A DNA stretch of 64,000 nucleotides. Origin: Azorinus chamasolen. Its lineage: Eukaryota > Mollusca > Bivalvia > Cardiida > Solecurtidae. Below are positions 1 to 11,647 of the stretch, in pieces (the stretch's first letter is position 1; the number at the start of each line of letters is the position of its first letter). The stretch lies in NCBI GenBank assembly GCA_963576725.1, contig OY755251.1, forward strand, positions 41,118,192 through 41,182,191, read 5' to 3'. Below the pieces are notes generated by a model that was not told where the DNA came from, did no database searches, and saw only the letters and a program-made list of their open reading frames with translations. The position numbers and the translations under genes are program-made.

Positions 1-1367
1 TACTAAAAATAGGGGTACTAGAAATCCTTATCTGGATCTGTAAAGGCGACATTAATACAAAGGAAGTAACTCTTACAGAATAATACCAACATTTCAATAG
101 TCAATGCGTTTATAAATTAAAATTGATATAAGTAATTAGCACAGATTATAAACTCTTTATAAAAGTCTAATTTAATTAACCGAACACGTTGTTTTGTAGT
201 CCCTCAGTCATTTACATTTTACGCCAAAACGTAACATTTATGGTAATGTCATACAGGTAAGAATTGACGTCATTTAGTGTCACACCTTTATGCAGATTGT
301 ATCTATTAGATACGGAAGTCGTATTACGCAATCGAAAGCAGTACCACACAAAATCCATTTTACTTGTTTTATGTGTATTTAAACGAGAAAAAAAAATCAA
401 GCATGGGTTTCATTAAAGCCGGGGGTCTCTATACCCTCGCTAAAGCTCGTGTCAGACTGGAGACACACCAACCTCGAGCCTAGAAACACCCGTCTTTAAC
501 AAAATCCATAATTGATTCCATTAATATATACACTATAAAATGAATTGAGACAAACTCAATACGTATAAGAACATCATGAATATAACAAAATAAACAAACA
601 TAATAATGTTCTCATAATAAACATTGACAATTCACGTGCCGAAAGTGATGTAACGGTTTTGTATAATAGTCAACAGTATTCACCTGTCTTATACACTCCT
701 AAAAGTAGATCGCTTTGACCTAATTGCAGTTCATACAATACCTAATAATCCAAAGTAAATTGTGAGCACTCATGTCAGATTGTCCATTAGGATATCAAAA
801 TACATTGCCCACACAATTGAAAGGATAACCTCAAACTGTCTCAAAGACTTCTATGCAATGGCCTTTATAATTTGACTGTCTGTCATTTCTAGGAAAGAAG
901 TCACGAAACTTCACATCCTCGAAGGCATGTGATTTATCAATACATTTACTAATAGTTTTAAAGCAATCTAAAGATTTTCTCATACCTGCCCTCAAATATG
1001 AGTAACAGTTAAAGTAAACGTTGCAAAAAGATGTTGTTTGTTTTAAAATGCCGAATGGTTTTGAATGTTTTTTCTTTTCAATGCCATATGCATCAGATAG
1101 TAGATCTTAGATGAAAAATATAATGAATGATGAAAAAGATGCGCTTCTCTACAGAGTTGCATGAATTTAATGAATAAACAAGTCCTTCCTAGATAAATGT
1201 GTTGACAAACATCACATTAGAAACAGACACAATGCACACTTTCCTAGAAATGACAGGTTTGTCAAATGATAAGGGGCATTGCATGTGACCGAGTGGACAC
1301 ATATCGAGAGATCTTTAGGATATTGTTGGCAGCGTATATCTTATATCATTAACACAGGGTATGTAAA
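1..1367. other. AT-rich spacer, nothing recognised
   Basis: No ORF longer than about 60 codons and no recognisable coding motif, RNA gene or tandem repeat is visible. The stretch is AT-rich with frequent stops in all frames, as expected for intergenic or intronic DNA. Confidence 0.6.
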
Positions 1368-1369
1368 CC

Positions 1370-1468
1370 AGGCGGTAGCGCAATGTAAGTAAAAAGTAAC
1401 GTAGATAGCTCCTATAGGAGCTTTGTGCATTACTTTTGCTCTGCATCAATCACGCACCTGCTTTTTAA
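1370..1468. mobile_element. Family E MITE fragment (central palindrome)
   Basis: Contains the perfect 14-bp palindrome GCTCCTATAGGAGC at 1408-1421, flanked by AGTAAAAAGTAAC on the left and GCATTACTTTTGCTCTGCAT on the right, then a CACCTGC motif. This matches the centre and right half of the family E elements elsewhere in the window. The terminal inverted repeats are not clear. Confidence 0.6.
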
Positions 1469-1569
1469 GATTCCTTTGTCTAATCGATATAAAGTTGCTG
1501 CAGACAGGTTCTGATGGTTGTAAAGTTTAATCTACCGACACATAAAAATGACTCCTCGCTTTCTAAATA

Positions 1570-1720
1570 CAGTAAAATCTCGATTATTCGAATGTTTCTG
1601 CATATAAGAATTTAGAGCTTTTTAGGCAGGTGGCATCTTTCACCATGCATTAAACTGCCACATGTCTTAAAGATTGACAATAATACGTATTTCAGTGTTC
1701 GAATAATTGAGATTTTACTG
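1570..1720. mobile_element. Pogo/Tigger-like MITE (family E-type), 151 bp, TA duplication
   Basis: Terminal inverted repeats of about 23 bp beginning CAGTAAAATCTCGATTATTC match with one difference between 1570-1592 and 1698-1720. The element is flanked by TA at 1568-1569 and 1721-1722. CAGT(A)-initiated ends and a TA duplication are typical of pogo/Tigger MITEs in the Tc1/mariner superfamily. The interior carries the GGCAGGTGGC and GCATTAAACTGCCAC motifs shared with other family E copies but has lost the central palindrome. There is no coding capacity. Confidence 0.85.
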
Positions 1721-1724
1721 TATA

Positions 1725-2744
1725 TTCATTAAAGTTGTAGTCTGTTAATAATTTCGCCAGGTTTGCGTATAACAGAATATATCGAGAACCGGGATCAGTG
1801 TGACTTGAAACTAATTTGATGCTGAAGCACGTGGTTGGAAAGGGTTGTTTGCAATGGTTTTAATACTTCTGAAACCAACCGAAACACGCCTTCCATACAC
1901 GGGACAAATCAGTTAGTTTATGGAGTTGGCCTACTCCATGTACATGTAGCATAAGGTAAATAGTACACAACAGACACACGGCGCGTTAAAAATAAAAATA
2001 AATACTCTTCCTGCTGACACATATTAGCTCTTGCTGTGAAAACTTGCTTCATAATCTATATATAGTTTTGTTTCAAAATCGGAGATTGGCAGAATGTTTC
2101 CATTGAACTCCATGTAATCAACGACGTTTTCTGGCGGCGTTTCCTAAAAATTACCAATATTTAGACACTGTATATATGTTTCTGAATATATAAGCTGTTG
2201 GAAAATAGGTAGAAAACATTATGTCTATGATATGAATATGTATACAACGTTTGGATTTGATAGTTGCCACCAATGGAAACCAAGCAGTTCTCTAAATGAT
2301 ATGGGTAAGTATGTAGTAATATTATAATTCAGGCGCCAGCGAGAACAAATGTATTAGATTTGGTTTCTTTTATTTGATCACAACGGAGAATTCAGTCTGT
2401 CCCTGCGTCATAGATGAAGCGTCGGATGGACATGCGACCTTTATATTAAATTAGACTACACCTTTGATGCTGAGACTAGCCAAAGTTAAACGATGTGGCC
2501 ATACGCCAACGTCACTAGGGCGATAACTCGTTAGGTTATATACTGTTTAACATGTGAATGCTTAATATTGAAAGTGTGCAATTGCCCATCAGTGTTTCTA
2601 GATGGAGTAACACAAGCTATACGTTTTTGTGTGGCAATCACTGGATGCTCTGGTCGAAACGTTTTTCAGGGAATGATCTGATCAACACTGTCCAAGTACA
2701 TTCGTTTCCCGAATGAATTCAAAAGCTATCCCTCACACATACCA
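1725..2744. other. AT-rich spacer, nothing recognised
   Basis: No supported gene, RNA or repeat array. Only short random ORFs are present. Confidence 0.55.
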
Positions 2745-3000
<256 letters not shown>

Positions 3001-3214
3001 TGGAACATGTTTCTTTATAGTTACAGTTCCACTCATTATATTTTAACCCTTATCCTCTCGCAAAAAAATATCTGCCCAAATTATGATATGCTGTATTTTT
3101 CACCACCCTTCGATTCCTTATTGTACTCGGGGCATTAATGTGACAAATAGCCAGCAACCTGGTGAGACTCAGTTGAATCCAAGCTGCTTGGCCATAAGAC
3201 CAAGCCGCGTTTTA

Positions 3215-3375
3215 CAGCGCTGAATTTCCAAATGGACTATTCCAAAATTCAATCAGGTCAAGCTTACTGTGAATATTTAGGGATTTGTCTAAAGAAAAGT
3301 GTAACATGACAAACAGTGCAGACACTGATTGGAGGACTGTTGTCTGCACTGTTTGCAAAGGACATTAGTGACATT
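3215..3375. mobile_element. Family G palindromic MITE fragment
   Basis: Shares TTCCAAATGG, CAGGTCAAGCTTAC, TGAATATTTAGGGATTT and AAAGTGTAACATGACAAACAGTGCAGAC with copies at 23930-24080 and 58371-58560. The arms around ACAGTGCAGAC and GTCTGCACTGT form an inverted repeat. In the other copies the outer ends are TTAACCCTTTCACTG-like, suggesting a piggyBac-type MITE. The termini are eroded here. Confidence 0.6.
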
Positions 3376-3808
3376 GCATCTTACTCAAAGAATGGCTTAA
3401 CTGTGTTTTACAGCTTAGTTTATTCAGCTTGAACTTCATTGTATCGTCATCGTCCTTTATCCGTACCCCATCAGCGATATATGAATATACTAATTCTGTA
3501 ACGTCTTTGCCACAGTTCAATCTGACCAACTGCTTCAATCAACCTTGTGACCAAGGATCATGTTTACTGTTATTTTGAAGGTAATTCTAAGACTCTGACT
3601 TAGAAACAACATTTAGCAGCATTGTATAGAAAGTTCTTTCAAGCCACAACCAAACGTATTTGTTTGCCTTACTGAAATTTTCAGACACCGATACTGTCCA
3701 TCATCAATGCACTGACTTCTCTAACGTTATCGGCTGTTTCCGCCACTGCACGGGTGAGTGGCAAAAATAGGTCTGTAGGCCACCGACAACTTGTAGGCCC
3801 CTCGTCCC

Positions 3809-4144
3809 TACTCATCGTAGATGACTGTCGCGCGATATGGATAGCTTCCTTTACTTGTCTTGTCTGTGTGTCCCCCTCTATTTATTCTGGCTCGCTTCCA
3901 GTCTATCACATTATTTTTCTGTAGTGCGTGGTCAGTTATAGCACTTTTGTTATATTGCTTATGTGATGTTTTCCTTTCTGATCTTGTAAAGTTTGATTCA
4001 TTCTTTTTCTTGTTGTTCTGAGTCTTTCATGTGTTCTTTCAGTCTTACTTCAAACTTCCGCACCGTTTCTCCTATATACATAAACATAGGGTCGCAATAT
4101 CTCTGGAACCCCTCAAAACACTCAGGTATTTCTTGGTACATCCG
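3809..4144 (-). pseudogene. Penelope-like element, C-terminal GIY-YIG endonuclease relic
   Basis: The minus strand reads MYIGETVRKFEVRLKEHMKD in one frame (about 4000-4100). After a shift at the GAAAAAGAATGA stretch near 3995 it continues in a second frame through SAITDHALQKNNVIDW to a terminal SKGSYPYRATVIYDE and stop (3809-3811). The (Y/V)IGET-R-F--RLKEH block and the SAITDH----H/NVIDW block are hallmarks of the GIY-YIG domain of Penelope-like retroelements, which nicks the target DNA for retrotransposition. Only the extreme C-terminus remains. I see no reverse-transcriptase motifs upstream (to the right). The frameshift and truncation make it a dead copy. Confidence 0.85.
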
Positions 4145-4339
4145 AAGGATAATACGTTGCCACGCTTTACATGTTTAGTATACCGGTATGCGGAACATTC
4201 CTTTAAAGATACATGCAATTCGTTAAGGATTTATAAGGAGTTTCGCTCACGCATTGAGTACCTTAACATCATGTACTATTATGGCTAAGTCCATGTTTTG
4301 TTGTAGAACATCACGAATCATTACATTAGGAACAATTAC

Positions 4340-4750
4340 ATTACTGCCAAAGTGTTACTACCCATGTAGGACTCTACAAGGAGTTGTTCTTACAAGTTCA
4401 AACATACAAAATATCTGGAATAAATCCTAAAGTCTGATTATCTCCCCTGAAATGTGTTGGACCATAAAGAGTTTACTGCCTGCATATCTTCCTATGAGTA
4501 ACTACCTTATGTTTATGTTTCGTTGAAATCCGACTACCTATGTAGGAGCTTCTCTTACAAGTTTAAAAATGCATATCTTGAATAAATCCTAAAGTCAAAT
4601 ATCTCCCCTGAAATATGTCGGATCGTAAAGATCATCCTTCGTGCACATCTTCATATGACGTATTACCTTCTGATAAAGACTACCCATGTACGAGAAGTTG
4701 CGCTTACAAGTTCAACCATACATACAATCTGGAATAAATCCAAAGGATAG
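4340..4750. repeat. Degenerate ~165-bp tandem repeat, about 2.5 units
   Basis: The block ACTACCCATGTAG...CTTACAAGTT...GGAATAAATCC...ATCTCCCCTGAAAT recurs from about 4360, 4530 and 4680. A related pair, with GACAATATGCACAT...TGTGTCCTTG..ACAT.CAAGG, lies at 5022-5282. It is probably a dispersed mollusc repeat. Its class is not recognised. Confidence 0.7.
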
Positions 4751-5021
4751 GGTCAAATGGGCATACATTTGCAGAAGGAAAAATCTCCTGAATTTTTTGA
4801 TGACGTCATGGCATTTTAAATAACAAACCAATGTCACCATGACGCTGGATCAACATTATTCTCTTTGATTTTATGGCTGAATGCATGTAACAAAAATGTG
4901 ACGTGTATTTTGACATGATAACCTTTGTAAAAGACCCTTAGTGGTCGAAATATTAGATCAGAGCAGTTCAAGTATTTATGCATTATATTAATTCCCTATT
5001 TTGGAATATTTTATTCATTGT

Positions 5022-5282
5022 GAAAAGTCTCCGACAATATGCACATATACATATTGTGTCCTTGCTACATACAAGGTTTTATTAAATTCTGTTGAACAGT
5101 TCGAGAGGAGTTGGTGCTTACAAAAATAGGGTCAAAAGACCAAGTTCAAAGGGGTAAACTTCCCTTAAACAATGCAGAAGGAAAAATCCCCGACAATATG
5201 CACATCTACATAGTGTGTCCTTGATACATGCAAGGTTTTATGAAAATATGTAGAGCAGTTTCAGAGCAGTAGCGCTTACAGG
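5022..5282. repeat. Two ~160-bp related repeat units
   Basis: GACAATATGCACAT.TACAT..TGTGTCCTTG.TACAT.CAAGGTTTTAT occurs at about 5030 and again at about 5190, each unit ending with an AGCAGTT/ACAGTT...GCTTACA motif. It shares the GCTTACA and GCAGAAGGAAAAAT words with the 4340-4750 block. Confidence 0.7.
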
Positions 5283-5794
5283 ATTGGCAGCCGCTCTTCC
5301 GCCAGCCCGCCGTACATCAGCGTTTCAATAACCGGATTTTCCGTGGGAAACCCGGTTAATAAAATGCACTAGTGTATTTCTATGGTTTACGGCACTCTGT
5401 TTCAGAACTCCTCCATCCAGATTATGTGATAAAAATATATTGTACGAATGCTGGAGAAAACAAACAGTAATGTGTTTGACATCAAAGATTCCCTATATTG
5501 GTTGTATTTCCGGTCGCGTTTTAGTTTCTTAACAGTTCGAAATAGGTCAACAATAGGTTGTAAGTATCGTCGAAATGGGTTTATTTTATATCACAGGGAC
5601 AGTTTCAATACAAGTTGAAAAACTTCATAAGAATGACTGTACATAACAAATATCATGTTTACGATGTTATTAAAATATGCGTTTATTCCTTGGACTATCT
5701 CTTCCAACAGATCGACTGTACACCTATATTAGACAAAACGTGTGCGTTGAATGTCGCATATGTTGGCGGTTTTGCAATGATAACTTATCCAAGA

Positions 5795-5926
5795 ACAAGA
5801 TAATACGACTGGTGATGTAAACAAGATTATACGACTGGAGATGTAAACAAGATGATACGACTGGTGATGTAAACAAGATAATACGACTGGTGATGTAAAC
5901 AAGATAATACGACTGGTGGTGTAAAC
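5795..5926. repeat. 26-bp minisatellite, 5 copies
   Basis: The unit ACAAGATAATACGACTGGTG plus ATGTAA repeats five times with single-base variants, followed by about 90 bp of spacer before the next MITE. Confidence 0.95.
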
Positions 5927-6021
5927 CATTAATATTGCTTTAGTCGTACAAGTCGTTAAAGAAAATATCCAAAATATTCATAAAATAGTTCAAACAGCAT
6001 TCTATCAACGGTTACTACACA

Positions 6022-6225
6022 CAGTAAAACCTCGATAAATCGCACTTTAAACAAGTATTATAGATGGTGGTGGTACTGATGGCAACTTAAACAGATGTTC
6101 AACGTCATACAGAAAAATCACAGAAGTGTTTTCCGCGTGACATTCACCGTGCATTAAGCAGCCACATGCCTAAAAAGTTCTCAATTCGTTTTACAACTAA
6201 AAACTCCAGTTAACGAGGATTAACT
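6022..6225. mobile_element. Family E pogo-like MITE, diverged
   Basis: The left end reads CAGTAAAACCTCGATAAATC. The right end carries the inverted AACGAGGATTAACTA with several mismatches. The interior has TTCACCGTGCATTAAGCAGCCACATGCC, the family E right-half signature. Flanking TA is present on the right. Confidence 0.65.
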
Positions 6226-6525
6226 ATATAAAAATAACTTGTTTTATATAGGCATATACATGTACAATGTAATAAAGCCCATGATACATATACAGTTGTC
6301 TGAATGCACTGTCTCGAAGTCAGGTGTTCCTTTTCCATATCTGTCAAGAGACTCAGGTGTATTTGCATGGCTTTATCACATACCAAACCATATACAGGTA
6401 CAGCTGCTGTCTAATAAACGGACAATATTCCAATAGTTGCTTGACTAAAAGGTCTTAAAATAAAAGTGACATTTAGATAATGTGTCTTTAATTGTTATCC
6501 TGCTACCCGTAACTTGATTCGAATT

Positions 6526-6593
6526 TGCAAAAAAAACTTGGATCCAGATGAGACGCCGAGTAACTCGGCGTCTCATCAGGATCCAAGCTGTTT
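6526..6593. mobile_element. Family D MITE central palindrome
   Basis: A nearly perfect hairpin: GGATCCAGATGAGACGCC pairs with GGCGTCTCATCAGGATCC around GAGTAACTC. Family D copies share this GGATCC..GATGAGACGCCGAG centre and AAACAG.TT arms. The outer termini are not resolvable. Confidence 0.8.
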
Positions 6594-7137
6594 CTTACTC
6601 AGTCCATAGGTTTTTTTCCAAGGTTTGATCGATTCGGAATTAAGCAAAATGTGTTTCTATATGACATTTTGTGCAGACATTAATTTTAGAGGATTTAGTG
6701 TTAAATAATGATTAACCTTTAGATGACTCCAGCTTATACGACTGTTTCAGTTTGGAACTGGAGTAGACATTTCATTTAATAGCATGGTAAAATATTTAAA
6801 CCGTCAAAAAAGAGTTTTTAATGCCGATGTTCACTTTACGTCGAAACAAAATGGAATTACTTCAGATATCCGCCAGACATTGTGATAATAAAATGACATT
6901 GATTTCTAACCATTATTTCTTTCCTTTATATAAACGCATTGTCGTGCATCTGATCTGCAAACAGAATAGACCCATATCAGACGGCTACTAAAACTGCCCC
7001 GTTTGCTAATACTATTGATAGATCTGTTTCTTTATTTTCTCTATAATGGCAACAATGTTCAACTTCCCATGTTTCATTGTAACTGTTTTCTCCATGAATA
7101 TTCGGTAGGTATATCGTGTTTTCTGATTAGAGACTTA

Positions 7138-7321
7138 CAGTCAAAACCCTCAAAAGCGACCACTTTATGAACAAACATAGTAGTTTTTAACAGTGAGTGG
7201 TTGCTAAATGCAGAAGGAATGTAAGCTTTCCACCTATTGTCGTCCTGCATTCAGCTACCACCTGCCTTTAAGACCCAGAATTTAAATTCTACCTGATGGT
7301 CGCTTTAGAAGGACCTTATTG
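7138..7321. mobile_element. Family E pogo-like MITE
   Basis: The left end CAGTCAAAACCCTCAAAAGC and the right end TGGTCGCTTTAGAAGGACCT form inverted ends (GCGACCAC / TGGTCGC). The interior contains TCCTGCATTCAGCTACCACCTGCC as in other family E copies. Confidence 0.7.
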
Positions 7322-7328
7322 TTTTTAA

Positions 7329-7746
7329 TCAGAGCTAAAGATAAAGATGCGTACCAAAATAAAGTAAAACCTCTCTATATCGGTCACTAAATTACAGTAA
7401 AACCTCTCTATATCGGCCACTAAATTACAGTAAAACCTCTCTATATCGGCCACTAAATTACAGCGGCCACTAAATTACAGTAAAACCTCTCTATATTGGC
7501 CACTCAATTACATGAAGTAGTTTGTGTAAAAGACAGGTGGCTGCTGAAAAGACAGGTGGCAAGCTGAAAGTAAAACAGAACGCTCCTATTATTTAGTGGC
7601 CGTTATAGAGAGGTTTTACTGTACTACAATCATCATTTCTCCATCAAACCCTACACTGTGACCACTCTTTAGAACTGTCTGGACTAGAGTTGTCACAGCT
7701 ATTCCTAAAAAGGATTTAATTTACGCATCTTATCTTAACTCTGTGC
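7329..7746. mobile_element. Family F MITE, interrupted by a family E MITE
   Basis: The left part (7329-7361) is AGAGCTAAAGATAAAGATGC plus GTACC. The right part (7622-7746) contains TTTCTCCATCAAACCCTACA and GTGACCACTCTTTAGAA and ends in GCATCTTATCTTAACTCTGT, the inverted end. In the intact F copies these halves are contiguous; here a family E element sits between them at a TA. Confidence 0.8.
7362..7621. mobile_element. Family E pogo-like MITE inserted in family F, with multiplied left end
   Basis: The right end GGCCGTTATAGAGAGGTTTT plus ACTG pairs with left-end copies CAGTAAAACCTCTCTATATC. The left end is repeated four times (starts at 7362, 7395, 7428 and 7478; spacings 33, 33, 50). TA flanks at 7360-7361 and 7622-7623. 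The interior has GACAGGTGGCTGCTGAAAAG motifs. Confidence 0.85.
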
Positions 7747-7849
7747 TATTGATGTACATATCATGCCAAGCTCCTACAGTCCTCTATCTCCTTCCTACAT
7801 TGTTTGTCTGTAATAATTTACCTGATGACCACCATGCATGATGTTTATT

Positions 7850-8066
7850 AAGCAGTTTTACCTTTAGCCTGCTGAACAAACTTTTGTCGGCAGAAAATGT
7901 CGTCGACTTAATTTGTCACAGTTGATTTTATGTTGCATTTCTTTTCAAGCACACCGTCAGCATGTCAAACAGCTGGATCCTCATGAGATATAGGATCCTC
8001 CAAACTGTTTGCATAGGTAATCACTCACTTGACCACAGCGAGATAAAGGTTCATTGTTGTTTTAAA
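7850..8066. mobile_element. Family D-like MITE
   Basis: Carries CCTTTAGCCTGCTGAACAAA, the GTCGGCAGAAAATGTCGTCG motif, the centre CAAACAGCTGGATCCTCATG/AGGATCCTCCAAACTGTTTG, and ends near GCGAGATAAAGG. The same order is seen at 10570-10748 and 8669-8885. Confidence 0.65.
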
Positions 8067-8117
8067 AAACGGAAAGTATGGGATGCATGGTCATTGAAAA
8101 TAGTAGATAATTATGAG

Positions 8118-8192
8118 CGCACAAGTAGACCTAGATCCGACAATAGTAGATAATTATGAGCACACAAGTAGACCTAGATCCGACAGATCGGA
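8118..8192. repeat. 43-bp direct duplication
   Basis: AATAGTAGATAATTATGAGC followed by ACACAAGTAGACCTAGATCC occurs twice in tandem with one or two differences. Confidence 0.85.
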
Positions 8193-8556
8193 ATGTATAT
8201 ATCTGATCCCGTACTAACCTACTAATATGACTGTTAAGTAAATAGTAATCCATATATCATTGACTTCTCCACGTATCTCTTATTTAGTGTGAAAGAAATG
8301 AAGCAGCATGCAGCCCAGACTTTATGTGACGAGGACCTCAACCTAAGGATCGAGATCATTCTCTACACTAGGTTAAGTGGGTCCCCTAACTCATCTTTGT
8401 CACAGGCTAACTTTCTTGGCAAAATATTTAAATTGATTTTTTAAAGACTTTAAACTTAATAGTGTATCTATCTAGAAGTATATGCATGTGAACATCAGGT
8501 AAATTAAGATTTATTTGTCTGAAAATATTGTGACAAATGTGACTGAACGAAGTATA

Positions 8557-8629
8557 CTGTTATGAGTTATCTTGGACCTGCTGTTATGAGTTATCTTGGA
8601 CCTGCTGTTATGAGTTATCTTGGACCTGC
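8557..8629. repeat. 24-bp tandem repeat, 3 copies
   Basis: CTGTTATGAGTTATCTTGGA plus CCTG repeats three times without visible differences, so the amplification is recent. Confidence 0.95.
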
Positions 8630-8668
8630 TCTTGGTTTTAACGGGCACCTTTTTGTAAATGCTCATAA

Positions 8669-8885
8669 GCATTGACTCTTTTGCTGCCAAATTTTGTCGT
8701 CTGCAAAATTTGTCGTCTGCTACAATTTTCGTCTGTATAACTGTCTCCCATTTTATTTTAGAAATATTGCCACAGTAACAAACAGTTTGGATCCTAATGT
8801 GTCGCCGAGTTACTCGGCGTCTGATCTGGATTCAAACTGTTTGCATAGGCAATCACTGATGCGACACTGGCAGCGAAAACGTTGA
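8669..8885. mobile_element. Family D MITE, near full length
   Basis: The left end CTTTTGCTGCCAAATTTTGT pairs with the right end ACTGGCAGCGAAAACG. The TTTGTCGTCTGC motif is repeated. The central palindrome at about 8785-8845 has AAACAGTTTGGATCC, GTCGCCGAGTTACTCGGCGT and GGATTCAAACTGTTTG. The end sequence CTTTTGCTGCCA and the TTAACCCTTTCGCTGCCA start of the copy at 47754 suggest a piggyBac-like MITE. Confidence 0.75.
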
Positions 8886-8889
8886 ATTG

Positions 8890-9500
8890 CAAAGAGGCAA
8901 TGCATAGGTGAGTCAAATGGTATGCCGAGCAAATGTTAATCAACAAACAAACTTTTTAGAGCATTCAAGTAAAGACTCTTGAAATGCAGTCTCATAAAGA
9001 AATCTAATTATGTAGTTGTAATAAATGTTAAAGCTTTATGCATGACAAAAGTTATGCAGAAAATCCGTGCATTAAACAACAACTTGCTGCTTAATTAAAG
9101 ACTCTTATTTTGAGCGAGGTTCAACTGTAAATGTCGAAGATAAAGGACCATGAAGGACGTTTGTATTTTATAATAGATCATATGCCAGAAGAAAAGAAAA
9201 CTCATTCCGTGTATGGCCAAATAAGATTGACGACACGTCCTGAACTAATGAGCCTTAATAACTATATATTAAAGAATCGGTCGTAAAATCAATAGGTTTT
9301 GGCCAAATTAAAACGGGGAAGGTAATATATTTGGACGTTATCACGGCAATCTATCAAGGTTAACACAATATTCGTTCTGCGTTTAGGTAGCCGAACTCAA
9401 GTATTAGCAAGTCTGATTATTGATATTACACATTCAATCTTGAAACAATTGAGTGAACTTGTGTTGTTTTGCTCTACTACGGTGTCATTGATATATATCA
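8890..9500. other. AT-rich spacer, nothing recognised
   Basis: No coding or repeat signature that I can name. Confidence 0.5.
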
Positions 9501-9504
9501 TGCT

Positions 9505-9506
<2 letters not shown>

Positions 9507-9588
<82 letters not shown>
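9507..9588. repeat. (AG)n microsatellite, 82 bp
   Basis: Uninterrupted AG dinucleotide tract. A Ser-Leu ORF on the minus strand is an artefact of it. Confidence 0.98.
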
Positions 9589-9589
<1 letters not shown>

Positions 9590-10007
9590 TTACTCACATC
9601 TGTAACATGTTGAGTTTCTAGCTGACAATGTTCAATTAGTTAATAGTAATAGGATTATCATTGTATATTTGCACAATTATATTCCCTTGAGGATCATGTC
9701 TCTACTTTAAAATCACAATTTAAAGATATAATGTACATTGCTTGTATCATGTTTTAGGATACCTTCCATTTTTGATAGAACGTGTCATATACATGCACAT
9801 ATGCAATGTTGTTAATATGTGCCTATAATTAAACACATATTACTTCTTAGTTCCTGTATTTGGTTTTAATTGGGTAATACATTATGCCAAATAGTTTAGC
9901 AACCATAAATCGAATGTTATACTTTAAGGAAAGAAAATCGTAGTCATTTCTTTTGTTAATAGTTTTCATTTGTTGTTCAAATTTGAACACTGTGTCATTT
10001 TGCGATG
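9589..10007. other. AT-rich spacer, nothing recognised
   Basis: No supported gene or repeat. Confidence 0.5.
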
Positions 10008-10008
10008 A

Positions 10009-10054
<46 letters not shown>
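10008..10054. repeat. (GAT)n microsatellite
   Basis: About 15 uninterrupted GAT/ATG triplets. Confidence 0.97.
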
Positions 10055-10056
<2 letters not shown>

Positions 10057-10569
10057 GGATGATCATGGCTTAATTCCGATACTAATAATTAGCTGTCTGG
10101 AAATAACACATCATGTAATTGCTCACAACTTGCGATAAATGTCTTTCGGTTGTACAATGCACTGTTTAGCTTCCTTTTCTGTATGAAATATGACGTGTTA
10201 CAAATGTGATTGTATGTCACATCAAAAATTGGCATCGATCACATTCGTCACAAAATGTGACACATGTTACGAATGTGATTACATTCCTAACACATGTTAC
10301 GAATGTGATCCGTTACGAATGTGGTCTAACACCGCTTCGAATTGAAAACATCTACCTATATCAGTACGATATGATTCGGTTTCATCGTTTTCCTCTTCAA
10401 CATTAGCTGAATGTTCGAAGTAATGTATACAGTACAATAGTTAATAATGAGTTATTCAGAACAGCTACACATGTATGTTCATACAATTCAAGTGATGCCC
10501 ACCATGCAGCACGTTCCAATCTGCTGGAAAAGCTAACCATCATCTTGCCTTTAGCGTGCTATCGCTTAA

Positions 10570-10748
10570 CCTTTAGCCTACTCAGCAAATTATCTTTACA
10601 GAATATTTCACCTACTACATTTTCAAAATTCAAACTATAATTAATTTGTCTACCAAAATGCAATCAGGGTGTCAAACAGTTTGGATCCTTATCAGGATCC
10701 AAACTGTTTGCATAGGTATTAACTCATCCGCCCATGGCAGGACTAAGG
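10570..10748. mobile_element. Family D MITE with TTAA on both sides
   Basis: TTAA at 10566-10569 precedes CCTTTAGCCTACTC and TTAA at 10749-10752 follows GGCAGGACTAAGG. The shortened central palindrome is AAACAGTTTGGATCCTTATC / AGGATCCAAACTGTTTG, lacking the GACGCCGAG core of other copies. TTAA flanks plus CC-initiated ends fit a piggyBac-type insertion. Confidence 0.75.
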
Positions 10749-10754
10749 TTAAAT

Positions 10755-11445
10755 GGAGCTAACACTCAAGACTAATGCCTTTCAACAAAAATAATGAGCC
10801 TTTTTCGTCGTTCAGTGTCAACTGGCAGTTTTCCAAGTTATAAATGAAGGCAAGTGTGACCATGCTACCTCCTCGGAAAATAAAAACTCCGATTATCAAA
10901 ACATGAATAGTTCAACAAGCACGATGTCTCCTTTCTTAATTAACAAATCTGTAGATACGGAACGTACAGGACTAACAAAATCTCTTATTGCTCAAGAGGT
11001 ACAGATGTTAAACTTTTTACTTACTTCTGATTCGATTTAATTTTGGAGACGGGTTTCTGTTACTGTTTATCTTACGGACCGGTTGTCTGACTGCATGGAT
11101 CCTCACGAGACCCCAGCTACTCCAGGGGGATTGCAAATACAGTTCAAGAGGCGCTTAGCACGAGACGGGTTAATTAATGATGTTGAACTTGTCTTAACCT
11201 TCATATTCCCTTTTGAGATACATACTTGAGGCAAATAAGTACCTGGTTACAGAAACTGCACACCATGTTTGCGTTAGAATTCATTCAACATTTGACACCT
11301 ACTGAAGTAAATTGGTTTCAGAAAGGAAACACGTCTCATTTTATTTCGTTTCTGTCTAATGAACACGTTCTTGACATTAATGAGGAAGCAGGGCCCATCT
11401 GTGTATACATGTAGTATACATTTGTTTATTAATGAGTAGTATATG
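10755..11445. other. Spacer with eroded family D piece
   Basis: GACTGCATGGATCCTCACGA at about 11090 resembles the left half of the family D centre. Otherwise no gene is seen; the ORF at 11226-11414 has no recognisable homology. Confidence 0.4.
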
Positions 11446-11449
11446 GTAG

Positions 11450-11590
11450 ACATTGCAGACCCATATCAGATTACCCCTACATTCGCTGTATAATCTGTGT
11501 CAGATGACCCCTACATTCGCTGTCTAATCTGTATCAGATGACCCCTACATTCGCTGTCTGATCTGTGTCTACTCTGTTTGCTTGGCACTC
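11450..11590. mobile_element. Family A MITE core, internally triplicated
   Basis: GACATTGCAGACCCATATCA starts a family A arm and CTGATCTGTGTCTACTCTGT plus TTGC closes it. In between, the block GA(T/A)(G/T)ACCCCTACATTCGCTG plus TCTAATCTGTATCA is repeated three times, replacing the normal single centre. Confidence 0.75.
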
Positions 11591-11647
11591 AGAGGCGTAA
11601 CTATGAAATGAAGTTTTAATTAAACATCTCTGAACATATTAGAGGCA

